Assembly (NCBI GenBank): GCA_947478985.1
Contig: CANJYC010000013.1
Span: 1 to 15,720, forward strand
Direction: 5' to 3'
Origin: Acidobacteriota bacterium
GTDB lineage: Bacteria > Acidobacteriota > Vicinamibacteria > Vicinamibacterales > UBA2999
Length of the DNA: 15,720 nt
The notes under the pieces are model-generated. The model was given only the letters and a program-made list of their open reading frames with translations, did no database searches and was not told the origin of the DNA. This document shows positions 1 through 8,047 of this stretch, piece after piece (within the stretch, counting starts at the first letter, position 1; the number at the start of each line of letters is the position of its first letter). The position numbers and the translations under genes were made by a program.

Positions 1-33
1 CCGGCGTTCATCCCGCGCTTCGATATCATCTGA
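1..33 (+). CDS. 3' end of an upstream gene (partial)
   Basis: The first 33 bases read in frame 1 as PAFIPRFDII followed by TGA. The next gene starts 1-4 nt after this stop, an arrangement typical of translationally coupled operon genes, so the upstream frame is plausibly a real coding end. Ten residues are too few to identify a family. It is also possible that the frame is open only by chance. Confidence 0.4.
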   Translation, partial: PAFIPRFDII

Positions 34-37
34 CGTG

Positions 38-2737
38 ATGCTCCGACGCGTGCTGATGGCTGCTGCGCTGCTGCCGTTCCTGCTGTACAGCCCCGCAGCC
101 ACGCAGTCGCGCGGCAGCGTCTCCATTACCCCACCGGCCCGCCAGTTCGGATCGTCGATCGGCGACGACTACTTTCTCGTCACCTGGTCGCAGCTTGAAA
201 ACTACTGGAAGCGGCTCGATCGCGAATCCGACCGCATGTCCCTGGTCGACATCGGCAAGACCGAGGAAGGTCGCAGTCAGTGGATGGCCATTGTCAGCGC
301 GCCCGAGAACATGCAGCGGCTCGATCGGTACAAGGAGATCTCGCGGCGGCTCGCGCGGGCCGAGGGTCTGACCGATGACGAGGCGCACGCGCTGGCGCGC
401 GAGGGTCGCGCCATTGTCTGGATTGACGGAGGGCTGCATGCCGACGAGGTTCTCGGCGCTCAGCAGCTGATCGAAACGGTGTACCAGCTGGTCAGTGCCA
501 CCGATGCCGAGACCCAACGGTTCCTCCGCGACACGATTGTGCTCGCGGTGGATGCCAACCCGGATGGGCACGCGCTCGTCGGTGACTGGTACATGCGTCA
601 CCGGGTACCGTCGGAACGGACGCTCGACGGGTTGCCACGGCTCTACCAGAAATATGTCGGCCACGACAACAACCGCGACTTCTACATGTCGACGCAGGCG
701 GAGACCATCAATATGAACCGCGTGCTCTTCCGCGAGTGGTTCCCGCAGATCGTGTACGACCATCATCAGGCCGCTCCGCCCGGCGCGGTGATGTTTGCGC
801 CGCCGTTCCGCAAGCCATCCAACTATCTCTTCGATGCGCTCATCCCGGCGGGCATCGATATGGTCGCCGCTTCGATGCACGCGCGCCTCGCGGCGGAGGG
901 GAAAGGTGGCGTCACCAGGCGCGGGGGCGCGAACTACTCGACGTGGTGGAACGGCGGTCTGCGCACGTCGGTGTATTTCCACAATCAGATAGGCGTGCTC
1001 ACCGAGACCATCGGCAGCCCGACACCGGAGCGGATCCCGAATGTGCCTGAACTACAGCGGCCGAGTGCCGATCTGCCGATGCCCGTGGCACCGCAGACCT
1101 GGCACTTCCGGCGCTCGGTCGAGTACTCCGTGACGGCAAACCGCGCTGTGCTCGACGTTGCGTCGCGCAATCGCGAAGCCTTGCTCTTCAACACGTACCT
1201 GATGGGCAAGCACTCGATCGCGAGCGGCAGTCAGGATACGTGGACGGTGCGTCCGCATCATCCACAGGGGCGGCCTGCCGATCCGGCGGCGCGTGATCCG
1301 CGCGGCTATATTCTCAGCGCCGATCAGCCGGACTTTCCCACCGCAACTAAATTCGTCAACGCGCTGCTGCGGAGCGGTGTCGAGGTGCAGCGTGCCCGTT
1401 CGGCATTCACGATTGCCGGGCGGTCCTATCCGGCCGGGTCCTACGTGGTGAAGACGGCTCAGGCGTTCCGCCCTCAAGTGCTCGACATGTTCGAGCCGCA
1501 GGATCACCCCGACGATGTGCCCTATCCCGGCGCGGCACCGATTCCCCCGTATGACAGCGCCGGTTGGACGCTGGCCTTTCAAATGGGGGTGACATTCGAT
1601 CGCGTGCTCGACGCGTTCGATGGTCCCTTCGACACAGTGGCTGCGGACGTGCGTCCCCCGGCCGGACAGATCGTCTGGCCAGCGGCATCCTCGACCGGAA
1701 CGTCCGCGCAGCCGGCCGGCTATCTGGTGAGCCACCACCAGAACGATGCATTCATCGCCGTGAACCGGCTGCTGAGAGCGGGCGAAGAGATCTACTGGCC
1801 GGACGATCGCACCGTCGGGGGGACACCCAATGGCACGGGCGTGATGTACATCCCTCGGCGTGCGTCAACGCGCGCGCTGCTTGAGAAGGCGGCCCTGGAG
1901 CTCGGGGTAACCGTGACCGGCGTGGCGAAGGCGCCGCCGGGCGGTGCGTTGAGGCTCCGTCCGACGCGCGTCGGGCTCGTCGACCGCTACGGCGGCTCCA
2001 CGTCGAGCGGATGGATACGATGGCTGCTGGAGCGCTACGAGTTTCCGTTCGAGGTGGTCTATCCGGCGACGCTCAACCGTGGGAACCTCGCGGCGCGATT
2101 CGACGTGATCATCTTCCCGGATGACATGGTCCCGGCTCGCGAATCGGCCGGGGATGGCATACCTGCCGATCTGCCCGCCGAGTACCGCGGTCGGTCCGGC
2201 ACGATTACGCTCGCAGCCTCGGTGCCTCAACTGAAGCGCTTCGTCGAGGACGGCGGGACGCTGATCACCTATGGCGGGTCCACGGCGATGGCGTTGCGGT
2301 TCGGCCTCGGCATCGGCAGCGCGCTGGTTGACCGGCGCGGCAGCGGGGCGAGGCCGCTGCTGGCGGAAACGTTCTTTGTCCCTGGGTCAGTGCTCAGGGT
2401 CAGCGTCGACAACCACTCACCGCTTGCGTACGGGTTCAACCGTGAGGTGGACCTCTTCTTTGACGAGAGCCCCGTGTTTCGTTTGCGCCCGGACGCGGCG
2501 GGACGTGTGCCCAGGCGCGTCGCCTGGTTTGCGACCGACGCGCCACTGCGGAGCGGGTGGGCGCTGGGGCAGAAGTACCTGCGCGATGGCATTGCTGTGG
2601 TCGACGCCCCGCTGGGCCGCGGACATGTGCTGCTGTTCGGCCCGGACATCACCTTCCGTGCGCAATCCCACGGCACGTTCAAGTTCCTGTTCAACGGCAT
2701 CCTCGCCTCGAAGGCGGAGCGGTCGAACATGCCCTGA
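38..2737 (+). CDS. Secreted M14-family zinc carboxypeptidase-like protein with GATase-like C-terminal region
   Basis: This 899-residue protein is probably an exported metallopeptidase that trims peptides outside the cytoplasm. A signal peptide is visible at residues 1-22 (MLRRVLMAAALLPFLLYSPAA). The M14 fold covers about residues 40-340. HADE (H134, E137) matches the HxxE zinc pair, DHH near 241-243 supplies the third ligand, NNRDF near 211-215 resembles the substrate-binding NR, and E323 in LTETIGSP fits the general-base Glu. From about residue 640 to 895 the sequence (VGLVDRYGG, FDVIIFPDD, a GG-rich turn) looks like a class I glutamine-amidotransferase-like fold, as in large M14 proteins of Acidobacteria and Bacteroidetes; this assignment is weaker. 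ATG 38 is preferred over GTG 35, and neither has a clear Shine-Dalgarno, consistent with coupling to the upstream gene. The substrate cannot be told from sequence. Confidence 0.88.
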   Translation: MLRRVLMAAALLPFLLYSPAATQSRGSVSITPPARQFGSSIGDDYFLVTWSQLENYWKRLDRESDRMSLVDIGKTEEGRSQWMAIVSAPENMQRLDRYKEISRRLARAEGLTDDEAHALAREGRAIVWIDGGLHADEVLGAQQLIETVYQLVSATDAETQRFLRDTIVLAVDANPDGHALVGDWYMRHRVPSERTLDGLPRLYQKYVGHDNNRDFYMSTQAETINMNRVLFREWFPQIVYDHHQAAPPGAVMFAPPFRKPSNYLFDALIPAGIDMVAASMHARLAAEGKGGVTRRGGANYSTWWNGGLRTSVYFHNQIGVLTETIGSPTPERIPNVPELQRPSADLPMPVAPQTWHFRRSVEYSVTANRAVLDVASRNREALLFNTYLMGKHSIASGSQDTWTVRPHHPQGRPADPAARDPRGYILSADQPDFPTATKFVNALLRSGVEVQRARSAFTIAGRSYPAGSYVVKTAQAFRPQVLDMFEPQDHPDDVPYPGAAPIPPYDSAGWTLAFQMGVTFDRVLDAFDGPFDTVAADVRPPAGQIVWPAASSTGTSAQPAGYLVSHHQNDAFIAVNRLLRAGEEIYWPDDRTVGGTPNGTGVMYIPRRASTRALLEKAALELGVTVTGVAKAPPGGALRLRPTRVGLVDRYGGSTSSGWIRWLLERYEFPFEVVYPATLNRGNLAARFDVIIFPDDMVPARESAGDGIPADLPAEYRGRSGTITLAASVPQLKRFVEDGGTLITYGGSTAMALRFGLGIGSALVDRRGSGARPLLAETFFVPGSVLRVSVDNHSPLAYGFNREVDLFFDESPVFRLRPDAAGRVPRRVAWFATDAPLRSGWALGQKYLRDGIAVVDAPLGRGHVLLFGPDITFRAQSHGTFKFLFNGILASKAERSNMP

Positions 2738-2820
2738 CAGCCGGGTGATGGTCGAGTCAGGAACGTCAGTGCCGCGGTCTTGCGCGTGTGGGTGTGACGG
2801 TCTCGCCCGGGGACAGCAGC

Positions 2821-2826
2821 TATCAT
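2821..2826 (+). promoter_or_regulatory. Possible -10 element upstream of aspartate kinase
   Basis: TATCAT lies 40 nt before the aspartate kinase start in the 129-bp gap after the peptidase gene. No convincing -35 sits at 16-18 bp spacing (GTGACG is 20 bp away), so this is weak. A GGGAG at 2851-2855 is the likely ribosome binding site, 11 nt from the ATG. Confidence 0.25.
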
Positions 2827-2866
2827 ACCGATCAGGAAGCACCAGCGAACGGGAGTCGAACGCCAG

Positions 2867-4276
2867 ATGAGAATCGTGATGAAGTTCGGGGGTACGTCCG
2901 TCGGTTCAGCCGAGCGGATTGCCCAGGCAGCACAGCTCGCGGTGTCGAGCGTGGCGAAAGGCCACGAGGTCGTCGTCGTGACCTCCGCCATGAGCAAGGT
3001 GACCGATGCGCTCATCGCTGCGGCCAAGCGCGCGTCCACAGGCACATGGGATCCGGCCACACGGCGGGAGCTGTTTGAACGGCATGAAGCGGTGGCCCAG
3101 GCACTGATCGGCAGCGAGCCAGTGCGACAGACGGCCGTGCTCGAGGCACTGCGGCAGCGTCTCGATCGCTTTGAGAAGCTCTGCTTCGGCCTGTCGATGG
3201 TCCATGAGCTGACCCCCAGGCTGCTCGACGCCATCTCCGGGACCGGTGAAATGCTGGCCGCACCGCTCGTATCGGCGGCCATAGCGGCGTGCGGACGCGC
3301 ATCGCAGCCGATCGACGCCACGGAACTGATCGTGACCACGGATCAATTCGGCGGTGCCGAGCCGCTGATGGACGAGACACGCGTGAAGACGCGTGCGCGA
3401 CTCGATCCGATGATCGCGGCGGGAGAAATTCCCGTGATCACCGGGTTCATCGGCGCCACGGCTGACGGTGTCCTGACGACGCTCGGACGTGGTGGATCCG
3501 ATTACTCCGCGTCGATCATCGGCGCGGCGCTCGACGCCGACGAGATCTGGATCTGGACCGACGTCGATGGCGTCATGACAGCGAATCCGTCAGAAGTGCC
3601 TGAGGCGCGCACGCTCGCCGAGATCTCGTACAGCGAGGCGTCTGAGCTGGCCTACTACGGCGCGAAGGTGCTGCACTACAAGACGATCCTGCCGGCATTC
3701 CGGAAGCGCATCCCGGTGCGCATCCTCAACAGCTTCAATCCGTCGCACCCCGGCACACGCGTGAGCGTGGAAGGCAATCCGTCTGCCAGTGGAGTGAAGG
3801 CGGTCACGTCCATCCGTAAGGTGACGCTCATTGCCATCAGTGGCACGGGAATGCAGGGGATCCCCGGAATCGCCGCGAAGGCGTTCGCGGTCGTGGCGGC
3901 GCAGGAAGACGCCAACGTCCTGATGATTTCGCAGGCGTCGTCGGAGAACAACATCTGCTTTGTCATCAATGAGTCTGAGGCGCCGCGCGTGCTGACGGCA
4001 CTGCGTAAGGGACTCGAGATCGAGTTGATGCGCGGGCACGTGGAGGAGATCACGGCGGAAGGGCAGGTGGCGATCGTCGCCGCGGTCGGCGATCGGATGC
4101 GCGGCACGCCGGGCATTGCCGCCACGGTGTTCAGCGCGCTGGGTACGGCCGGGATCAACGTGATTGCCATCTCGCAGGGGTCGTCGGAACGGAACATTTC
4201 GTTCGTCGTCACGGAAAAGGAAGCGGCTGCGGCCGTGCGCGCCCTGCACGGTGCCTTTCATCTCGAGCGCGCATAG
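2867..4276 (+). CDS. lysC: Aspartate kinase (monofunctional, ThrA-type catalytic and ACT domains)
   Basis: Phosphorylates L-aspartate with ATP to give 4-phospho-L-aspartate, the first step toward lysine, threonine, methionine and diaminopimelate, in the cytoplasm. The 469 residues hold the amino-acid kinase domain (about 1-295), with KFGGTSVG at 6-13, the GRGGSDYSA nucleotide/aspartate loop at 207-215 and WTDVDGVMTANP at 230-241. Two ACT domains follow (about 316-390 and 397-467), with QASSENNICFV and QGSSERNISFV as effector-site segments. These ACT sequences resemble the kinase half of bifunctional ThrA more than short LysC proteins. The homoserine dehydrogenase half is absent: the frame stops right after ACT2 and TolC follows. 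Feedback inhibition by threonine and/or lysine is likely from the ACT pair but cannot be assigned. The gene symbol follows common usage for monofunctional kinases. Confidence 0.95.
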   Translation: MRIVMKFGGTSVGSAERIAQAAQLAVSSVAKGHEVVVVTSAMSKVTDALIAAAKRASTGTWDPATRRELFERHEAVAQALIGSEPVRQTAVLEALRQRLDRFEKLCFGLSMVHELTPRLLDAISGTGEMLAAPLVSAAIAACGRASQPIDATELIVTTDQFGGAEPLMDETRVKTRARLDPMIAAGEIPVITGFIGATADGVLTTLGRGGSDYSASIIGAALDADEIWIWTDVDGVMTANPSEVPEARTLAEISYSEASELAYYGAKVLHYKTILPAFRKRIPVRILNSFNPSHPGTRVSVEGNPSASGVKAVTSIRKVTLIAISGTGMQGIPGIAAKAFAVVAAQEDANVLMISQASSENNICFVINESEAPRVLTALRKGLEIELMRGHVEEITAEGQVAIVAAVGDRMRGTPGIAATVFSALGTAGINVIAISQGSSERNISFVVTEKEAAAAVRALHGAFHLERA

Positions 4277-4333
4277 CCGCGACGCGCCGTCGTGCTGCCG
4301 GTCAGGTTCTGAACGTCGTTGATGTCGCTCTGC

Positions 4334-4339
4334 AGAGGT
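4334..4339 (+). promoter_or_regulatory. Ribosome binding site that decides the TolC-family start
   Basis: AGAGGT lies 6 nt before ATG 4346. It sits inside the longer reading frame that could begin at TTG 4319 or ATG 4322. It therefore favours ATG 4346, which also places the signal peptide at the very N terminus. Confidence 0.6.
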
Positions 4340-4345
4340 CAAGAA

Positions 4346-5782
4346 ATGCGCGTAGTTATCCTGCTCCTGTGTGTTGCCACCTTTCACGCCGCGGCTGCCT
4401 TAGCGCAGACGGCTCCGGGCCCCGTCGTGCCGTCAGGGCCACTGTCGCTCGAGCAGGTGCTCCAGATCGCCGAGTCCCGCAGCGAGTCGATTGCGATTGC
4501 CCGCACCGGCATCCGGCACGCGGAGGGCGAAGAGGTCCGGGCTCGTGCCGGATTGTTTCCGCAAGTGACGGCATCGGCCTCTTACGACCGCTCGCTCGCA
4601 TCGGAGTACAGCGGCCTGTTCAACAACGCCAGCACAGGCAGTTCGTCATCGACGACGGCATCTCTGCCATTTGGCCAGGCGAATGTCTGGCGGATGTCGC
4701 TCGCCGCTTCGCAGAACCTCTTTGATTTCGGCCGCATCCGCGCCCAGCGGGCTCAAGCCGCGGTGGCGCACACGACGGCAGACCTTGCGCTGACCGGCAC
4801 CAGGGCGCAGTTGCTCTTCGAGGTCACGCAGGCGTACTACAACGCCGCCCTCAGCGACCGCCTCGTCGCAATTGCCGAGGCGACCGTCACGCAGGCCACG
4901 GCCACGCTGCAACAGGCCGAGGCCGGGTTTCGCGCCGGGACACAGCCGGAGTTCGACGTCCTCCGCGCGCGGGTCAGCCGTGACACGCTGAATCCCAACG
5001 TCATCCGCCAGCGTGTCAACCGGGACATTGCGTTGCTGCGTCTCAAGCAACTGCTCGACCTTCCTGCCGACTACGAATTGCACGTGTCCGAGGAACTTGG
5101 CGCGGTCGTGCTGCCGCCGGCGCCGATGTTTGCCAGCCGCGTGACGGCAATTGAGTCGGCGGTTGGTACGGGCAGCGTGATGCAGGTGTCGCTCGAAACC
5201 ACCGCGCCGGTAGCCGAGCGCGTCGCCGTGAAAGACGCCGCCCTCAGCGTTCAGCTGCGGGAGGCGGTGCTCGATGCGGTGAAGGCGCAACGGATGCCGA
5301 GCGTGGCGGTGACGTCGAACTACGGGCGCGTCGCCTATCCCTCGAACATCATTCTGCCAACGTTCAATCGCACGAACTGGACGGTCGGTGTCAACGTGCA
5401 GATGCCGATTCTGACGGGAGGGCGTCAACGGGGGGGCGAGATGGTGGCGCAGGCCGACCTCGACCAGACACGGGTAAGGCTGCGCCAGGTGGAGGAGCTC
5501 GCGGCGCTCGATACGCGCACCGCGTGGGCGGAACTGATCGCGGCCCGCGCGGCGTGGGAAGCCACGGCCGGCACTGTGGAGCAGGCGGGTCGTGCGTTTG
5601 AACTCGCCGGGATTCGTTATCAGGCAGGCGTGTCCACGCAGCTCGAGCTGTCCGATGCACGGCTGCTGCTGCAGCTGGCGGAGGCGAACCGGGCACAGGC
5701 TGCGCGTGATCTCCAGATTGCCAGGGCGCGCGTGGCGCTTCTACCGGACCTGCCGCTCGGACAGCCGGTTTCCCGACCCTAG
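4346..5782 (+). CDS. TolC-family outer membrane efflux protein
   Basis: Probable trimeric outer-membrane/periplasmic channel through which efflux pumps or type I secretion systems discharge substrates. From ATG 4346 it has 478 residues. Residues 1-21 are a signal peptide (MRVVILLLCVATFHAAAALAQ). Two outer-membrane-efflux (OEP) repeats follow, about 30-240 and 290-470. Typical features are LSLEQVLQIA at the mature N terminus, LFDFGRIRAQRAQA near 125-138, GFRAGTQPEFDVLRARV near 194-210, and the second-repeat strand MPILTGGRQRGG. Alanine- and glutamine-rich heptad-like helices dominate between them. No inner-membrane pump or periplasmic adaptor is adjacent, so the partner lies elsewhere. HemQ begins 15 nt downstream, suggesting cotranscription. 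Family assignment is firm; substrate and partner are unknown. Confidence 0.93.
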   Translation: MRVVILLLCVATFHAAAALAQTAPGPVVPSGPLSLEQVLQIAESRSESIAIARTGIRHAEGEEVRARAGLFPQVTASASYDRSLASEYSGLFNNASTGSSSSTTASLPFGQANVWRMSLAASQNLFDFGRIRAQRAQAAVAHTTADLALTGTRAQLLFEVTQAYYNAALSDRLVAIAEATVTQATATLQQAEAGFRAGTQPEFDVLRARVSRDTLNPNVIRQRVNRDIALLRLKQLLDLPADYELHVSEELGAVVLPPAPMFASRVTAIESAVGTGSVMQVSLETTAPVAERVAVKDAALSVQLREAVLDAVKAQRMPSVAVTSNYGRVAYPSNIILPTFNRTNWTVGVNVQMPILTGGRQRGGEMVAQADLDQTRVRLRQVEELAALDTRTAWAELIAARAAWEATAGTVEQAGRAFELAGIRYQAGVSTQLELSDARLLLQLAEANRAQAARDLQIARARVALLPDLPLGQPVSRP

Positions 5783-5797
5783 AGTTAACATCAGCAC

Positions 5798-6613
5798 ATG
5801 CACAATCCCGACGTTCCGGAAACCCTCGAAGGCTGGAGTCTGCTGCATCTGATGTACCGGGTGCGATGGGATCGCCTGCGCGCGTGCAGCGAGGATGTGC
5901 GCCGGCGCCTCGCCGACGATGCCATGCGCGCGTTGTCGGTGCCGGAGGCTGGTGCGAATGCATGCGTGCAGATGCTCGGGCACAAGGCAGATCTGATGTT
6001 CATCGCGTTCCGCCGCGATTTCGAACAACTGGCGCAGGCGCAGCTGGCGCTCTCGCGTACAGAGTTGGGCGATTATCTGGAGCCGACCACGTCGTATGTG
6101 TCGATCGTCGAGCTCGGCTTGTACGAGATGACCGCGAAGATCCACGAGCAGCTGGCGGCGAAGTTCAAACCAGGGAGTGACGAATTCGAACAGGCGTTCG
6201 ACGCTGAAATGGTTACGCAGCGCGGGCGCGTGGCCAGCCGTCTGTTTCTGGAGGTGCCGAAGTGGCGCTACGTCTGCTTCTACCCGATGAACAAGCGCCG
6301 CGGCGAGGTGGAGAACTGGTACAGCGAGTCCTTCGAGCGACGTGCCAGCATGATGCGCGAGCACGGCATGATCGGCCGCGGGTACGCGGGCAAAGTCACA
6401 CAGATCATTTCCGGATCGATCGGGTATGACGACTGGGAATGGGGCGTCGATCTGTTCGCGCAGGATCCGGTCGTGTTTAAGAAATTGATCTACGAGATGC
6501 GTTTCGATGAAGCGTCAGCAAAATTTGCCGAGTTCGGCCCCTTCTACACGGGCCTTCAATTTGCCCCAGGTGAGCTCGGAACCTACCTGAACGGAAACGT
6601 GCCGACACTGTAG
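5798..6613 (+). CDS. hemQ: Coproheme decarboxylase HemQ (chlorite dismutase family)
   Basis: Catalyses the final step of the coproporphyrin-dependent heme pathway, peroxide-driven oxidative decarboxylation of Fe-coproporphyrin III to heme b, in the cytoplasm. The 271-residue length fits the family. The catalytic Tyr and nearby Lys are in YPMNK (Y162, K166). The proximal heme ligand is H189 in MREHG. The substrate-propionate Arg is R235 in MRFDE. Spacings of 27 residues (Y to H) and 46 (H to R) equal those of Staphylococcus HemQ (Y145, H172, R218). The conserved block YAGKV, then GSxGxDDWEWGVDLF (197-220), distinguishes HemQ from true chlorite dismutases. The start before ETLEGW matches family N termini. 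It follows the TolC-family gene by 15 nt. The rest of the pathway (hemY/cgoX, hemH/cpfC) is not in the window. Confidence 0.95.
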   Translation: MHNPDVPETLEGWSLLHLMYRVRWDRLRACSEDVRRRLADDAMRALSVPEAGANACVQMLGHKADLMFIAFRRDFEQLAQAQLALSRTELGDYLEPTTSYVSIVELGLYEMTAKIHEQLAAKFKPGSDEFEQAFDAEMVTQRGRVASRLFLEVPKWRYVCFYPMNKRRGEVENWYSESFERRASMMREHGMIGRGYAGKVTQIISGSIGYDDWEWGVDLFAQDPVVFKKLIYEMRFDEASAKFAEFGPFYTGLQFAPGELGTYLNGNVPTL

Positions 6614-6775
6614 CCTGGCAGGGCGACCACACTATCGTCATCGCGACGGACCATTTTGAAACACCGCCGCGAATGACAAATCCGTGTGCGCCGCTAAGTC
6701 TCTGTACCTGAACGTTCTGGCCGACGCCAGGGATTCGGGCTCGTAGGCTCGGGAATTGCTGTCCTGACTGGGGAC

Positions 6776-7273
6776 ATGACACCCCAGGAAACGTTTGTGA
6801 CACGCCTGCGGCGGTACCGCCAACGCGCAGGCACATCGCTCGAGGAGATCGCGGCCGATACCCGCGTGAAGGTAGACCTGTTCGAGGCGCTCGAGCGCAA
6901 CGACCTCTCGGGGTGGCCTCGCGGCCTCTACGCGCGCGCCTGGATCCGCGCCTATGCCAGCGCTGTGGGACTCGATCCCATCGACACCGTGGACGAGTTT
7001 TGCCGACTCTTCACACAGGGCGATCGTCGCGTACGGCCGATGATCGAGGAGATGGCAGCCATCGTCGCGCACCCGTTGGAATACCGTCCGGAGGTCACGC
7101 CTGATATGGACCGACGGCGCAGCACACCGCGCATCAACATGCTGTCGGATGTGGCCTGGCACACCGCACTAGCCACAAGGGTGGTCAATGCCTGTCGTGC
7201 GGTCCGGCATCGCGCTGCCAGCGTGCTGATCACCACACACCCGCGCAAGCGCCAGCCGCGCACCAGTTCCTGA
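6776..7273 (+). CDS. RodZ-type helix-turn-helix protein without membrane segment
   Basis: A 165-residue protein whose first 80 residues form an Xre/Cro-like HTH of the RodZ N-terminal type: FVTRLRRYRQRAGTSLEEIA, then DTRVKVDLFEALERND and the RGLYARAWIRAYASAVGLD block. This domain binds DNA in some proteins and MreB in RodZ. The remaining 85 residues are basic and have no transmembrane helix or periplasmic domain, unlike RodZ, so the protein is probably cytoplasmic. ATG 6776 is preceded by GGGGA with almost no spacing, so initiation may be weak or leaderless. It lies 162 nt after hemQ and converges on the mgtC-like gene 70 nt downstream. Whether it regulates hemQ, the iron genes or cell shape cannot be told. 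Confidence 0.75.
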   Translation: MTPQETFVTRLRRYRQRAGTSLEEIAADTRVKVDLFEALERNDLSGWPRGLYARAWIRAYASAVGLDPIDTVDEFCRLFTQGDRRVRPMIEEMAAIVAHPLEYRPEVTPDMDRRRSTPRINMLSDVAWHTALATRVVNACRAVRHRAASVLITTHPRKRQPRTSS

Positions 7274-7343
7274 TTAGGCGCTTCGTGGAACCACATCCTG
7301 CAACTCCCCCACGGGATGGGTGGGCTGTGTCGAGCGGCCGATG

Positions 7344-7850
7344 TCAGTCGCCCGCGGCCTCATGGCTGCGATCGTCTGACCGGCCAGGGTCGAGGAATCG
7401 CCGTTCAACTTTACCCAGTACAGCCAGGGTGACCACGACGATCCAGGATGACAGAAACGCCAGCATCGGGAATCCTGCGCCGGCGACAAGGCCAATGCCG
7501 GCGACTACCCAGATCGTGGCGGCCGAGGTCAATCCCGTGACGCGCCCACCCGCCTGCAGGATGCAGCCGGCACCGATGAAGCCGATGCCAGTGACGACCT
7601 GGGCGGCAATTCGCGTCGGGTCGATTCCGCGCTCGCCGCCGAGGCTGACCAGCAGCAACCCCACGCACATGTACATGGCGGAGCCGAGACAGATCAGGAT
7701 GTTTGTTCTGAATCCGGCGGGCTTCCCCTTCAGCTCACGTTCGAAGCCGATGACCCCGCCGCACATCACGGCTGCACCGCATCGGACGAGGAACGGCAGA
7801 ATGACCGGGGACAGCTGTGCCCACGATTCGACGAGTTGTACGTCGTTCAC
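7344..7850 (-). CDS. MgtC/SapB family membrane protein
   Basis: Small inner-membrane protein of the MgtC/SapB family, linked in some pathogens to growth at low Mg2+ and to ATP synthase control; most environmental members are uncharacterised. The 168 residues give about four to five transmembrane helices. Family signatures are GGVIGFERELKGKPAGFRTN at 31-50 and QVVTGIGFIGAGCILQ near 84-99, followed by GLTSAATIW. The soluble C-terminal ACT-like domain of Salmonella MgtC is missing, as in the short SapB-type members. The frame is open further upstream to 8054, but GTG 7850 is chosen because AAGGGG sits 7 nt before it and the extra N terminus (basic, Trp/Arg rich) is unlike the family. It is divergent from feoA. 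Confidence 0.88.
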   Translation of the reverse strand: MNDVQLVESWAQLSPVILPFLVRCGAAVMCGGVIGFERELKGKPAGFRTNILICLGSAMYMCVGLLLVSLGGERGIDPTRIAAQVVTGIGFIGAGCILQAGGRVTGLTSAATIWVVAGIGLVAGAGFPMLAFLSSWIVVVTLAVLGKVERRFLDPGRSDDRSHEAAGD

Positions 7851-7857
7851 GTTTTCA

Positions 7858-7863
7858 CCCCTT
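7858..7863 (-). promoter_or_regulatory. Ribosome binding site deciding the mgtC-like start
   Basis: On the minus strand AAGGGG is placed 7 nt before GTG 7850. It is the only good Shine-Dalgarno in the frame, so the shorter 168-residue product is preferred over the 236-residue frame. Confidence 0.65.
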
Positions 7864-7906
7864 GTCTTTCCCAAATTTCCAGACGAGTGCATTGGAAGCC
7901 AAGCGT

Positions 7907-7928
7907 ATGCGGCGATCATAGGCCGCAT
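7907..7928 (-). promoter_or_regulatory. Inverted repeat around a -10-like element of the mgtC-like gene
   Basis: ATGCGGC (7907-7913) and GCCGCAT (7922-7928) are perfect 7-bp arms with an 8-nt centre. Read on the minus strand, the centre contains TATGAT (7915-7920), a good -10, about 65 nt before the GTG. No clear -35 is found at normal spacing. It could be a repressor operator over the promoter or a hairpin in a longer leader. Sequence alone does not choose between them. Confidence 0.35.
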
Positions 7929-8047
7929 GCGCTCATGGCAGGACCGTGCGCAGCACATCTGCGGCCGCGCCTTCCACCTGAGGGCGTGCCGATTCAGATG
8001 AAATAGGCGCCGGGACACGGCTGTTTGGCCCGTTTTTGCAGGCCATG

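Noticed and set aside
26..982. Long minus-strand reading frame (318 residues)
   Set aside because: It lies opposite the M14 peptidase motifs, is rich in Arg/His/Val without any family signature, and is the usual antisense shadow in high-GC DNA.
2733..2763. CCTGAC/GTCAGG inverted repeat after the peptidase gene as a terminator
   Set aside because: Six-bp arms with an 18-nt loop and no T tract; likely chance.
7274..7343. Hairpin CCCAC/GTGGG between the convergent HTH and mgtC-like genes as a terminator
   Set aside because: Only 5 bp of stem and no T tract on either side, so too weak to call.
7285..8001. Plus-strand frame of 238 residues across the mgtC-like gene
   Set aside because: Pro/Thr/Arg-rich shadow opposite a gene with clear MgtC motifs and a good ribosome binding site.
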